DNA from: Cymodocea nodosa
Lineage: Eukaryota > Streptophyta > Magnoliopsida > Alismatales > Cymodoceaceae
Assembly: GCA_036874045.1 (NCBI GenBank)
Contig: CM072335.1
Location: 8,142,001-8,206,000, forward strand
Direction of reading: 5' to 3'
DNA length: 64,000 bases
In this document: positions 10,853-23,336 of the stretch, piece after piece
How the letters are laid out: each line of letters opens with the position of its first letter
Position numbering within the stretch: the stretch's first letter is position 1
The notes under the pieces: model-generated
Told to the model about the DNA's origin: nothing
The model's database searches: none
What the model saw: the letters and a program-made list of their open reading frames with translations, nothing else
Program-made: the position numbers and the translations under genes

Positions 10853-11795
10853 TATAAATCTGGAAGATGTATGTATAACATTAAGATCTAGAACTGATAT
10901 ACCACCAAGAACTCAAAATGAAAATGATATGAAGGTGGATATGAGTAAAAATCAAAATGATAATGAAAATGTAATAGCTGAAAATCTAGAAATCACTGAA
11001 GAACAATCTGAATCTACGAATGAAGCTAAAAATGATCAGACAAATCAATTGAAAGAAAAAGAGTCTTTGAAATCAAAATCTTTAGCACCCTATCCTGAAA
11101 GATTACAACAAACAATTCCTGAAAAATAAGAAAAAATCAGAGAAATTTTTGAAAAAGTACAAGTTAACATTCCTTTGTTAGATCTATTGCAGAAAATGCC
11201 TCCTTGTGCTAAATTTCTGAAGGATTGGTGTACTAAGAAAAGAGAGTGAAAAGTTCTTAGAAGGTCTTTTTAGCTGAGCAAAGTAGTTCCCTATTTCTAC
11301 CACAAATTCCTAAAAAGTTATCTGATCCTGGAATCCCTGTTATATCATGCATCATAGGAAATACCATTCTAGAAAGAACCTTAATAGACTTAGGTGCAGG
11401 TATAAATGTTATGCCAAGTGATATATTCGCATCCTTAGGATTAGAAGGCTTAACTCCTACTAGTATGGTTATTCAATTAGCTGATAGAAGTATAAGATAC
11501 CCTAGAGGAAAAATAGAGGATGTCTTAATTAAAATTAAAAATTTTATATATCCTATTGATATTGTAATTCTGGATTCCCAACAAATTAAGCATAAAAATA
11601 GTGATACATCTTTAATTTTGGGAAGACCATTTTTAGCAACATTAGAGGCTGTTATAAATTGTAAAACTGGAGTAATGAAATTAGCATATGGTAATGCGGA
11701 TACTCAATTAAATATTTTCAAACCAGAAAGGTTTGAGGAGTTAGAAATGTCCTTACATACCATAGACTTTTTAGAGGATGAATGAGATATGTTAG
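10853..11795 (+). pseudogene. Gag C-terminus and protease of G2
   Basis: The first part is a charged Asn/Glu/Lys-rich gag tail ending LAPYPERLQQTIPEK, then a TAA (11127-11129). The reading continues in frame through VQVN, KFLKDWCTKKR and an aspartic protease (LIDLGAGINVMPSDIF; the Asp of DLGA is the catalytic residue) to SLILGRPF. There is another stop after KKRE and a frame change around 11265. Order and motifs match Ty3/gypsy pol. Confidence 0.8.
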
Positions 11796-13370
11796 ATGAT
11801 GTGATTCAAGAAGAATTAAATAGGCAAATCAATTCTGAAATTTTAGAAGAAAGTGAAAGCATAAATATAGAAGGAGATCGGGAAGAAATTAATTTAGAAA
11901 ATGATGATGTTCAATTAGGAGCTCTAGCCTCTAATGGGTAACATTTTTAATTAAAACCTTTACCTCCTGAATTAACCTATATATTTCTGGAAGATAAACG
12001 AACCTGTCCAATCATTATTGCTTCAGATTTAAAAGAGGATCAAATAGCTAAATTAAAAGATGTAGTAAAAAGTTATAAAGAAGCAATAGGATGGACTATG
12101 ACTGATATAAAAGGGTTAAGTTCAACTTTATGCTGTCACCACATATATTTAGAAGAGAATGCTAAACCTGTTAGAATTCCTGAGAGGAGATTAAATCCAA
12201 ACCTTAAAGAAGTAGTTAGGAAGGAAATAGTTAAATGGTTAGATAATGATATAATTTATCCGATTTCTGATAGGTCGTGGGTTAGTCCAATCCATGTAGT
12301 TCCCAAGAAATCAGGATTAACATTTATTAGGAATGAAAGTCAAGACTTGATACCTACTAGAATTCAATCAGGATGGAGAGTATGTATAGACTATAGAAAG
12401 CTGAATGTTGTGACTAGGAAAGATCATTTTCCCTTACCTTTTATAGATCAAATGCTGGAAAGATTAGTAGGGCAAGAATATTTTTGTTTCCTAGACGAGT
12501 ATTTAGGGTATAATCAAATTCCAGTAGCATTAGAGGATCAAGAGAAAACAACTTTCACCTGTCCTAATGGAACTTATGCTTTTAAGAGAATGCCATTCGG
12601 ATTATGTAATGCGCCAGCTACCTTTCAAAGGTATATGTAGGGCATATTTACTAGAATGACTGAAGATTTCTTAGAAATATTTATGGATGATTTTACTGTA
12701 TATGGAAACTCATATGAAGTTTGTTTAAGTAATTTAGACCAAATATTAAAACACTGTGTGGAAAAAAATCTGGTTTTAAATTGGGAAAAATGTCACTTCA
12801 TGGTTAAACAAGGAATAGTCTTAGGGCATGTTGTTTCTAAGAAAGGGTTAGAAGTAGATAAAGCTAAAATAGAAGTAATTTCTAATCTACCAGAACCTAA
12901 ATCAGTAAAAGATATTAGATCATTTCTAAGACATGCTAGTTTTTATAGAAGATTTATTAAAGACTTTAGCAAGATAGCTAGACCTTTAATTAATCTATTA
13001 AAAGATGTTCCATTTAACTTTGATAAAAATTGCAAGGAAGCATTTTTCAGACTTAAGATTAACTTAATTTCAACTCCTATAATTCAAGCACCTAATTGGA
13101 ACCATCCATTTGAATTAATGTGCGATGCTTCTGATTTTGCTGTAGAAGCAGTGTTAGGACAAAAGATAGAAAAATCTACTAGAGTGATTCATTATGCAAG
13201 CAAAACCTTAAATGATGCTCTAGTTAATTACACAACTATTGAAAAAGAATTATTAGCTGTTGTGTTTGCTTTAGAAAAGTTTAGATCATATCTGATTGGA
13301 GCTAAAGTAATAGTATACATGGATCATTCAGCTCTAAAACATCTAATAAAGAAAAAATAAACTAAACCTA
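11796..13370 (+). pseudogene. Reverse transcriptase and RNase H of G2
   Basis: RT motifs are in order: CIDYRKLNVV, FCFLDEYLGYNQ (normally DRYSGYNQ), MPFGLCNAPATFQR and FMDDFTVYG, the catalytic F-M-D-D box. RNase H follows, with CDASDFAVEAVLGQK and [17 protein letters not shown]. Stops interrupt after RYM (about 12638) and at 13358-13360. Ala/Gly replacement at AVEAVLGQ adds to the decay. This is chromosomal debris, not an active gene. Confidence 0.85.
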
Positions 13371-14560
13371 GATTGATCCGATGGATATTATTATTGCAAG
13401 AATTTGATCTAGAAATTAAAGATAAAAAAGGTTGTGAGAATGTAGTAACAGATCATTTATCAAGATTACAAATAGAAAAATTAAATATTGAAATTAAGGA
13501 TAATTTTCCTGATGAACAATTAATGACCATCAACACAATGCCTTGGTATGCAAACATAGTTAATTACTTAGTTACTGGTCTAACACCTAAGGATTGGAGT
13601 AGACAGGATAAGAAATTGTTTTTCTCAATAGTAAAATATTACTATTGGGAAAACCCGTACTTTTTTAAGAAATGTCCTGATTTGGTTTTAAGGAGGTGTG
13701 TTCTAGAAACTGAACATCTGAGCATATTGTCTTTCTATTATGACCAAGCTTGTGGAGGGCATTTTGGTTCAGGGAAAACTGCTACAAAAATTATGCAATG
13801 TAGGCTTTATTGGCCAACACTATTCAAAGATGCTCATAAATATTGCTTAAGTTGTTTAAGATGTCAACAAATAGGAAGAATATCAAAGAGGAATGTGATG
13901 CCTCTTAATCCTATTGTTGAAGTTGAAATCTTTGATGTGTGGGGAATAGATTTTATGGGTCCATTTCCTATGCCTAATCAATTTAATTACATATTGTTGG
14001 GGGTGGATTATGTATCTAAATGGATAAAAGCTATTCCTACAAAAACTAATGATAAAAAAGTGGTAATATAATTTATAAGAACAAATATATTTGCTAGATT
14101 TGGAATACCTAAAGCTATTATCAGTGATAGAGGAACTCATTTCTGTAATAGAAGTTTTGAAGCCTTAATGAAGAAATATGGAGTAAACCACAAAATTGCA
14201 ACATCATATCATCCGCAAACAAGTGGACAAGTAGAAAGTGCAAACAAACAAATTAAATTAATCTTAGAAAAAGTAGTAAATCCTACTAGAACAGATTGGG
14301 CTAATAGATTGATAGATGCACTTTGGGCTTATAGAACTGCTTATAAAATGAGCTTAGGTATGTCGCCTTTTAGGCTAGTATATGGAAAAAGTTGTCATTT
14401 ACCTGTTGAAATAGAACATAAAGCTTATTGGGTATTAAAAACTTTGAACACTAATTTAAATCAAGTTGCTGAAAATAGAAAAATGCAATTAATTGAATTA
14501 GAAGAATTTAGAAATGAAGCTTATTCGAAGACTGTAAGAGAAAAAGAAAAAATTACAACA
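13371..14560 (+). pseudogene. RNase H end and integrase of G2
   Basis: It begins with the RNase H/integrase linker (VVTDHLSRL). Then comes the HHCC zinc module ([25 protein letters not shown]) and the DDE core: Asp in [12 protein letters not shown], Asp in [10 protein letters not shown] and Glu in [16 protein letters not shown] interrupts at about 14070. The sequence stops near 14560, where it is joined tail to tail to inverted block G3. Confidence 0.85.
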
Positions 14561-15297
14561 ACGTCCTCCTAGAATTCTGGTGTCATCTTCCTCATCGTGG
14601 AGTTACAAAATGGAACGGAATCACTCTGATCTCTACTGTTCTAAGTTCTAAATGATTCTGTGGATAATGCCCCCAAACCCTAAGTTTAGTATAAATAAGT
14701 CCTAAGTTTAAATGGGTAATCAGGTCATTTCCCACGCAAAACTCTCGCTCTCTCATTTGTGGAATTACGATTAACTCTACGGACTTAGTCCATAGACTTA
14801 ACTACAGTACTCTGTTGAGTTATAGTTAACTCAACGGGGTAAGTTCGTTAACTTATCCTAGACTCAATGGAGTAAGTTCGTTGAGTTAAGTGTAACTCAA
14901 CGGACTTTCTGTAAAGTTATATCTAATAAAAATACTTATAATAATAATTTTTACTTCGGTCTAGACCGAAGAATTTCTGATTTAACTGACTCTTAATTTT
15001 TCAACATTTTAAAATTTTGGTCAAACCGTTATATTCCTCGATTGAAGTAAATTTTTTTTTTTTCTATTTGTTGAACTGATACTATACTTCAGTAACACCA
15101 ACACTACACTAAATATAATATATAGATTTTTTTTATGTTTTTATGTTTCAATCAGACTGATGGATCTTGTCGATTAAATCGCAACAATTTTTTTCTTTTA
15201 AAATATGTTTCGATAAAACTGGTAATTCCTTTCGATTGAATCATGACTATGTTTTAAATAAAGTTATTTTTTATATATATATTTAGAAATTTTCTTA
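14560..15297 (-). other. Pol-env spacer of inverted block G3
   Basis: This is homologous to 22715-23336 of G4. It includes the first codons of the env-like ORF (about 14567-14600), CGTTGAGTTA hairpins at 14811-14905, and a second palindrome family at 14940-15250 of the type CGRTTNAAYCG, including a perfect 18-bp palindrome at 14954-14971. No ORF. The left end is the inversion junction. Confidence 0.7.
14954..14971. repeat. Perfect 18-bp palindrome
   Basis: CTTCGGTCTAGACCGAAG is its own reverse complement. It sits in the pol-env spacer of G3 next to shorter palindromes of the same CGG..CCG flavour. Confidence 0.95.
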
Positions 15298-17756
15298 CTA
15301 AGTAAAGCTCGAGTAGTCCTCTACTCTTACTTCTTCTATAATTCCAAAAGAATTTTTTGGTATCTTCAAAATAGGTCTAAGTCTTTGTCCATTTACTTTA
15401 AATATATTCTAATTTTTAAGATTTTCAATTTCAATAACTCCATAGGAATAAATATTTCGAATTATGTATGGACCTTCCCACCTAGATCTTAATTTTCCTA
15501 GATAGTTATGGAGTCTAATCATGTAAAGATATACTTCTTGTCTTATTTCAAAGGTTTTTGGAATAATTTTCTTGTCATGCTAGAACTTCATTTTCTCTTT
15601 TTCTCTTACAGTTTTCGAATAAGCTTCATTTCTAAATTCTTTTAATTCAATCAATTGTATGTTTCTATTTTCAGCAACTTGATTTAAATTAGTGTTCAGA
15701 GTTTTTAATGCCCAATAAGCTTTATGTTCGATTTCAGCTAGTAAATGACAACTTTTTCCATATACTAACCTAAAAGGTGACATACCTAAGCTTGTCTTAT
15801 AAGCAGTTCTATAAGCCCATAGTGTATCTATTAGCTCAATCTGTTCTAGTAGGATTTACTACTTTTTCTAAGATTAATTTAATTTGTTTGTTTGCACTTT
15901 CTACTTGTCCACTTGTTTGCGGATGATATGATGTTGCAATTTTGTGATTTACTCCATATTTCTTCATTAAGGCTTCAAAACTTCTATTACAGAAATGAGT
16001 TCCTCTATCACTGATAATAGCTTTAGGTATTCCAAATCTAGCAATTATATTAGTTCTTATAAAATGTATTACCACTTTGTTGTCATTAGTTTTTGTAGGA
16101 ATAGCTTCTATCCATTTAGATACATAATCACCCCCAACAATATATAATTAAATTGATTAGACATAGGAACTGGACCCATAAAATCTATTCCCCACACATC
16201 AAAGATTTCAACCTCAACAATAGGATTAAGAGGCATCATATTCCTCTTTGATATTCTTCCTATTTGTTGACATTTTAAACAACTTAAGCAATATTTATGA
16301 GCATCTTTAAATAGTGTTGGCCAATAAAATCCACATTGCAGAATTTTAGCAGTAGTTTTCCCTGAACCAAAATGCCCTCCACATGCTTGGTCATGACAAA
16401 AAGACAATATGCTTTGATATTCAGTTTTTGGAATACACCTCCTTAAAACTAGATCAAGACATTTCTTAAATAAGTATGGGTCTTCCCAATAGTAATATTT
16501 TACTCTTGAAAAAAACAATTTCTTATCCTGTATATTCTAATCCTTAGGTGTTAAACTAGTAACTAAGTAATGAACTATGTCTGCATACCAAGGCATTGTG
16601 TTGATGGTCATTAATTGTTCATTAGGAAAATTATCCTTAATTTCAATATTTGATTTTTTTATTTGTAATTTTGATAAATGATCTGCTACTACATTCTCAC
16701 AACCTTTTTATCTTTAATTTCTAGATCAAATTCTTGTAATAATAATATCCACCGGATCAATCTAGGTTTGGTCTCTTTCTTTCCTATTAGGTGTTTTAAA
16801 GCTAAATGATCCGTGTCTACTATCACTTTAGCTCCAATCAGATATGATCTAAACTCTTCTAAGGTAAACACAACAGCTAACAACTCTTTCTCAATAGTTG
16901 TGTAATTAACTTTATTTAAGGTTTTGCTTGCATAATGAATCACTCTAGGAGATTTTTCTATCTTTTGTCCCAACACTGCTCCTATAGAAAAATCAGATGC
17001 ATCGCACATTAATTCAAATAGATGACTCCAATCAGGTGCTTGAATTATAGGAGTTGAAATTAAGCTCGTTTTAAGCTTGAAAAATGCTTCTTTGCAATTT
17101 TTATCAAAGTTGAATGAGACATCTCTTAATAGATTAGTTAAAGGTCTAGCTATTTTGCTAAAGTCTTTAATAAATCTTCTATAAAATCCAGCATGTCCTA
17201 GAAATGATCTAATATCTTTTACTGATTTAGGTTCTGGTAGATTAGAAATTACTTCTATTTTAGCTTTATCTACTTCCAACATTCTCTTTGAAACATGTCT
17301 CAAGAATACCTTGTTTAACCATGAAGTGACATTTTTCCCAATTTAGAACCAGATTTTTTTCTAAACAATGTTTTAATACATGGTCTAAATTGTTTAAACA
17401 CACTTCATATGAAGTTCCATAAATAGTAAAATCATCCATAAATATTTTAAAAAAATCTTCAATCATTCTAGTGAATATGCCTTGCATACACCTTTGAAAG
17501 GTGGCTGGTGCATTGCATAATCCGAATGGTATTCTCTTAAAAGCATAAGTTCCATTAGGATAGGTGAAAGTTGTTTTCTCTTGATCTTCTAATGCTATTG
17601 GAACTTGGTTATATCCTGAATACCTATCTAGGAAACAAAAATATTCTTGCCTTGCTAATTTTTCTAGCATTTGATCTATGAAAGGTAAGGGAAAATGATA
17701 TTTCCTAGTCACAACATTCAGTTTTCTATAATCTATACACACTCTCCAGCCTGATT
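15298..17756 (-). pseudogene. RT-RNase H-integrase remnant of inverted block G3
   Basis: Read leftwards from 17756: RT from CIDYRKLNVV (its N-terminal part is missing) through FCFLDRYSGYNQ and FMDDFTIYG; RNase H with [15 protein letters not shown] and DHLALKHL; then integrase with the HHCC module, [20 protein letters not shown] and the basic C-terminal tail to the stop at 15298. There are breaks at 17266-17303, about 16690, about 16110 and about 15836. It is the reverse complement of 12368-14547 over about 2.2 kb, roughly nine bases in ten identical by eye. Confidence 0.85.
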
Positions 17757-18205
17757 GATTTTAGAGAGTTACACATATAACTATCTGATGCTCAGATGCA
17801 ATTTCAGATAGTTATAGATAACTCACTGAAAGCTCACTTAAGTCATGCATTATGGTTTTGACACGTGTATTTCAGGAAGTAATAAACTATTCTTTTAAAA
17901 CATAACTATTCGGTAATTTAAACATAACTCTTCGGTACGTTAAGCATAATTGTTCGGTACGTTAAACATAACTATCCGAAATAACAGAAAATTCGGATAC
18001 TTAAGGATTTCATAGCCTGCAACTTACCAACAGTTCAGAAATATACTAAATTAACATTAATTCCCCCAAATTAAGCAGATTCTTTAATTAAAGCTTATAA
18101 TAGTGCAATTATAACATAATGGCTTAATTCTCATATGATAAGCTAAATATTATGCAATTAACCATCATTTAACTATTAATAATTTGCACTTTTTCATTCT
18201 AAACA
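17757..18205 (-). repeat. Partial 3' LTR of G4
   Basis: It is homologous to 31585-32030. On the plus strand it ends in TTCATTCTAAACA at 18205, followed by the PPT complement cttcccccatacc. The left edge joins RT sequence of G3 at a few bases of microhomology (ttttag), so the LTR is truncated to about 450 bp. Confidence 0.8.
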
Positions 18206-20541
18206 CTTCCCCCATACCTAAATTTTGCTAGTCCCTTAGCAAACTAAGATCTCATTAATGGGTCTTTCTAAAAGTGCTAGAATTAATTCTTCCCCCCTTT
18301 TTTTCTTCTATTCAGCATAAGAACTAGTATTATTATATAGATACTCTGTATGTTTCAGTAATATTGTTTTCTCCTCTTCAACCTACAAATATACTTAGAA
18401 TATATGCAAATTACATACAAAGTATATCATCATCACACAGGTGTTAATTATATTATCGTTTGTTCTTTTCATCATCTGTCATCCTGAATTTTCTAATAAG
18501 ATTTCTAGAAGAAATTTCAACAACATAAGAATCAAAGTACAATCCAATTTAATCTAATTAAGACAAGTAGAATAAAGAATTGTATCTCCATTAAACAACT
18601 TCAAAAGTCAATTCTAGATTCATATTTCAGCAATTCTAGATAACAGAAAATATACTCAATTCATAAGATATTTGTATTTCACAAAACACTTGTATCTTTT
18701 CAAAACAGTATATGTATTCTTTTTTTGTACTTTAAAAGTTAATTTGACAAGCTTAAATCATATAGGAGCTTTCTAATGTACCCATGTAATGAGCTTTCAG
18801 TCAACAATCTTAGATTTGATCAGGATCTTAGGTTGCCAGATTTCAAGAGTCCTTTTTCAGGTCAACAATCCTTACATACCTATCTACTCAAGTACAAAAG
18901 GCTTGTGATCAAACAAGTCAATAAACTCTCAAAGTTTTTTTTTTTTTTTTCTTTCAAAATACAAAAACAAAACAAAACATTAATCACATACTGTATATGT
19001 ACGTATTTCATTAATACAGATGCAGCAATCACCAATCTCATATAGTCCTGCTTCTATCATTTACTATAAATATGAATCCATAATAATAAGCTCATACTTT
19101 TTCTGTAGTTTAATAAGACCTACACATAAATCATTCTACAAGTTTAATCAGTCAAATTAAATGTATCTTTAATCATATCTGCTTCATTTAATCTAGAATT
19201 CACATCTCAGCTCTTTCAGGACTTTAGATAATTTACTAATTTTTCATTAAGCACTCTGATTTCATTTTAAAATCATGAAATTGTTAAACTCATGAAATTC
19301 AGAAAAAAAAAAAAAAGATATTATATCTTGATTTGCATAAATAGTAAATTCTATAGCATATTATATAACCTTCTAAATATAACATTCAAGTAGTTACAGT
19401 TTATAAAAATTTTACAGTCTCAATTATCGGATAGTTACAGCAAGTTCATAAAAATTTTCAATTTCCACAACTTTGCAGTACCATTTTAATTCCTTTAGTT
19501 AACAAACTTACATGGCTGTTACTTAATTACCTCCCCCCCATACCTACATTTTGCATTGTCCTCAATGTAAAAGATTTGACAATAAATACAGTAATTGTAG
19601 CTGGCATGAATACAATTTCGTTGATTTAGCACCTAACTAAACGAATGAGTTTAAATTTAAATTCAAGATAAGTAATCAGTTACATACCTTGTTTCATTTG
19701 TATCTCCTTCTGCATATTCTAATTTTTGAATCTAAAAAACTTTTCATTCACAGATAAAAGCAGAATATAAAACAAAATAACATTTAACAGATATCGAGAA
19801 CATGTCTTGCAACGTGTATCGTGGTTCCTGTTTATATGGGTACGTGTACCACTACTAATTTCAAATTTTGGTAACCGCTAAACCGACGAAGTTTCATTCG
19901 TGATTAAAAGAATAATTGTTCTGCTTAATCCACGAACTAACCTTGTTGAGTTACAGAAAACTCAACAGAATACAGTCGATTACTATTGCTAACTCCACGG
20001 ACTAACTTTGTTGAGTTACAGATAACTCAACGGAGTGACTTATATTATATTACTAACCTCGTGGAGTTACGGTTAACTCAACGGACTTACTTCGTTGAGT
20101 TAACACTTAGCAACAACTAAGTTTTACTCTTGTAAGTTCCTATCTATTTTTTTTTTTTTCTTTGTTTGTTCTGCTAACTGAAATAAAGTTAAATCTATGT
20201 CATTAATGCATCATTTTGATTAAAATTCATTTAAATCTAAATCTTATATAAAGATTTAACTTGTAGGTCATTTTATGTTATGCAGAATTTACATTTTACC
20301 TTATAACATGTAGAAAATTTTAAGCAATTATCCTGTCATTCAGCAAATTGTAAATCTGTTATATATTCATTCATAAAGTTTCACAATAACATAATATTCA
20401 ATAATTTTCATTCATTTCGCATTCAAAAACACGTATGAGAATTGCATCTGAAAAATTTACATTCATTAATATGAATCAATTACAATACAAGTACATCATA
20501 CAATTTCATACAGTTTTACATAAGTAGACGAACAATATAAT
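18206..20541 (-). other. 3' region of G4, without F-box module
   Basis: The PPT complement starts it. 18206-19797 is collinear with the 3' regions of G1, B1 and B2. At about 19797 (aaaataacatttaaca) the sequence jumps directly to the block that in G1 lies at 6419, so the roughly 1.5-kb F-box module is absent. 19925-20110 has three CGTTGAGTTA/TAACTCAACG hairpins. No gene seen. Confidence 0.75.
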
Positions 20542-22755
20542 TTAATCTCTATGCCTAAGTTCATCTACTTCCTTCTGGAGTTTTTCTAATTGAAGTTCTA
20601 ATTGATTAATCCTCTCTACTGCTCTTGTAATTCCTCCAAAAGGTACAGCTAGTTCTGCAGCTACAAAATTCCTGTATTCTTTCACTGAAATGGTTATAGA
20701 TCTGATCCTTTTTGATGTCCATTTAGTGAAATTGATACAATCCACCATCAACAGTGGAATCAAATCTTCATAAAATAATTTCTTCTTCACTGTTTTCAGC
20801 TTGGAGATAAAAACTGCAGACCAATTTATTTGGATCTTATTTACAACTGCATATGTGGCCCATTTGACAAATTGACTTAATTCTATGTCATGGCCCTATC
20901 GTTGATAGACATTCTTAATCAGAATGTTAGCTACCATGTGTGCTTTACCATTTAAATGCTTCAATCTGTTTAATAATGGCACACCAGGATTGATAGCTAA
21001 ACAATCCTTGATTTCTTGCTCAGTCCATTCAACTGCAGTTGTATCTTCCAAAATTTTTGCTCCTTCATTCTTTAACCCAAATATGTTGTGGAGAAGCTCT
21101 AGTGTTATTTGTACATCAACTTCCTCCACGTTTGAAATTAATCCTCCTCCTCTTTCTCTTAAATTTGCGTAGAAACAAGGCACTAAATTTTCATATACTA
21201 CATGCCCTCTTTCTTCAGATATAAATTGCAGTAGACCTTGGAATTCAAATAATTCTTTGATTTCTTGCATTCCATCCCAATTTACTGGTCTACTGTAAAT
21301 AATATCATAACCCCTTATTTCTTGGTATTTGGTATAAGCTTCCTGACTACAAAAATGTACTTCATTCAAAATTGTTGTTTTAGTCGGGTTAGGAAGGTGA
21401 CTTTGTTGCTCCTGAAGGGTTTGCTTTTGCTCTTCCTCTAGCATAGGCTGCATTTGGACATTCTCTTCAAATTCCTGGCTTTTTGCTTTTGCTTTTGTCT
21501 GTGGTGGTGAGCTAGCAGAACTCTCCACTCTTTCTTGAATTCTTTCCATAATTTGCTGAAGAGTTTCTTGCTCTTAAGTGGAATCTGTGAAATTATTTTT
21601 GTCCAAATGGCTTCTTTCAACCTCTTCATTTTCTTCACTTTCTTGCTCCTCCTGACTACCAATCTGTTCTGTTACTGTTCTTTCTGATTCTGTAACAGAT
21701 TGGGATGGAGTCACGGGCAATTCAATTTCTACCCTAATTTCTATTTCTTCTTGTACAGGCTGATTTTCTTCTTTTCTTTGCTCCTCCTCAGAATCAGATA
21801 GCAGGTTAATAAAAATCTGCTCCACAGGCCCTATAAAAATTGGTACTTCAGATTTAATTTCCTCAAATTCAGGCACTTTTTCTTTTCCTTTCTTTTTTCT
21901 GATTAGTTGTGCCTATTCTTCCTCTTCATCTTCTGAAATTAAATCTACAAAAGTAGGCTCTACAGGCCTTCGAGCCACAGGTACTAGCTCTTCCTATTTA
22001 ACTTTTCCTTTAGTTACTAGTCTCGAAGGACCAGCTTCATCTCCTTTTGCAGCAGGTTTGGCAGCAGTTCTGGCAATAGCTTCATGATGCTGTTCCAATT
22101 TGATTTTATATTGGGCTTTCAACTTTTTTGCAGCCCTATTTTTGTAAAGTGCATCAAACACTAGGTGTGCTTTGGCCACTACCAAATCTTCTGATTCTCC
22201 TTGGTTCTTCCCAACTTGAACCAGTTCTGCAAATTCTCTTATTTCTTCTTCAATCGAAGGCCCCATCATTTCTGCTCGTGCCAACGGCTTAAATGGTGGA
22301 ACTGAAGGTCCTAACTGTTGCTCCTCAAGAACAGGTCTTTCAGTAGTCGGCACTTCTTGTCCTTCAGTTGCCTCTTGTTGTTCCTGCCGCCATATTTCCC
22401 AGCTTCCTCAACCAGCAATACGTTTCTTAAACCACAATCTGGCTTTACGTTGAATTATCTCTAGGGCTACTTCATTGTTTGGCCGGATTTTTCTTTCTAT
22501 ACTTAATGCAATTTCAGTTGCCACTCTAATTCGTGTCCCCATTATCTGTGGTCTCTGTATTTCTAATTCAACCAAAATTTTTCTCAAGTTAAAGAGTTCT
22601 AATTCTACCTTCTGTAACTCTTTTTCTCTCGTTGTATTTCTGATCTTTTGCCTCGTGTGCCATTCTTCAGATTCCTTCAGAAATTGTGCGGTGTCCACTG
22701 CCTTTTCCCAGAATTCAGACATCATCTTCCTCATCGTGGAGTTACACAATAGCAC
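20542..22755 (-). pseudogene. Env-like (Athila ORF3-type) protein of G4
   Basis: From ATG 22755 the gene runs in pieces: a basic N-terminal part (22755-22408, with heptads), a middle part rich in Ala/Glu/Lys (22353-21994), an acidic stretch (21876-21574), the conserved domain with NEVHFCSQEAYTKYQ and PCFYANLRE (21549-20896), and a C-terminal coiled coil ending RHRD (20790-20542). Stops or shifts separate the pieces. The whole is over 700 codons. The position after integrase matches the env-like ORF of Athila elements. I see no convincing signal peptide or transmembrane helix, so an envelope function is not supported by sequence. G1 carries the homologue. Confidence 0.7.
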
Positions 22756-23336
22756 AAAATCACTCTGATTTCTACTGTTCTAGATTCTAAATGATTTGCC
22801 GGATAATGACCCCAAAACCCTAGGTTTTAGTTTAAATAAGCCCTAAGTTTAGGCGGGTAATCAGGTCATTTCTCGAACCAACTATTACTATTTTATCCAC
22901 GATCTTAACTACAGTACTCCGTTGAGTTACAGTTAACTCAACGGAATAAGCTCGTTGACTAACTCAAGACTCAATGGAGTAACCTCGTTGAGTTAAACGT
23001 AACTCAACGGACTCCCCGTACAAGCAAATATAATAATAATATATTACAGAGAATAGTTTTTTTGTTTTGTTACTGGTTTAACCGATACTATGTTTCGATC
23101 AGACCTAAATATATATATTTTTATTTTTTTTATTTTTTATTTTTTTCTTTCGATTGAATCGATACTATATTTCGGTAAAACTAAAATTTTTTCTGAACAT
23201 TAATATTCATATTTTTTATGTTCCGGTCATACCGATGGATCTAGTCGGTTGAACCGCAATGATTTTTATGTTTTATATATATTTTTAATGTTTTTTTTTC
23301 TTTTTTTTATATATAAACATAAAAACTGATTTCTTA
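22756..23336 (-). other. Pol-env spacer of G4 with two palindrome families
   Basis: 22919-22944 is a perfect hairpin with an 11-bp stem (CCGTTGAGTTA) and 4-nt loop, and a related imperfect one follows to 23012. 23070-23260 carries CGRTTNAAYCG palindromes (for example 23246-23256 CGGTTGAACCG and about 23152-23162 CGATTGAATCG) between T-rich runs. No ORF. Confidence 0.75.
22919..22944. repeat. Perfect 11-bp-stem hairpin, type H1
   Basis: CCGTTGAGTTA, loop CAGT, TAACTCAACGG. It is the cleanest instance of the hairpin found repeatedly in the spacers and LTRs (6633-6656, 14811-14836, 36218-36241 and others). Confidence 0.95.

Noticed and set aside
20542..22755. Infectious endogenous retrovirus with a true envelope
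   Set aside because: The ORF after integrase matches the plant Athila-type env-like class and shows no signal peptide or membrane anchor; gag and pol are broken.
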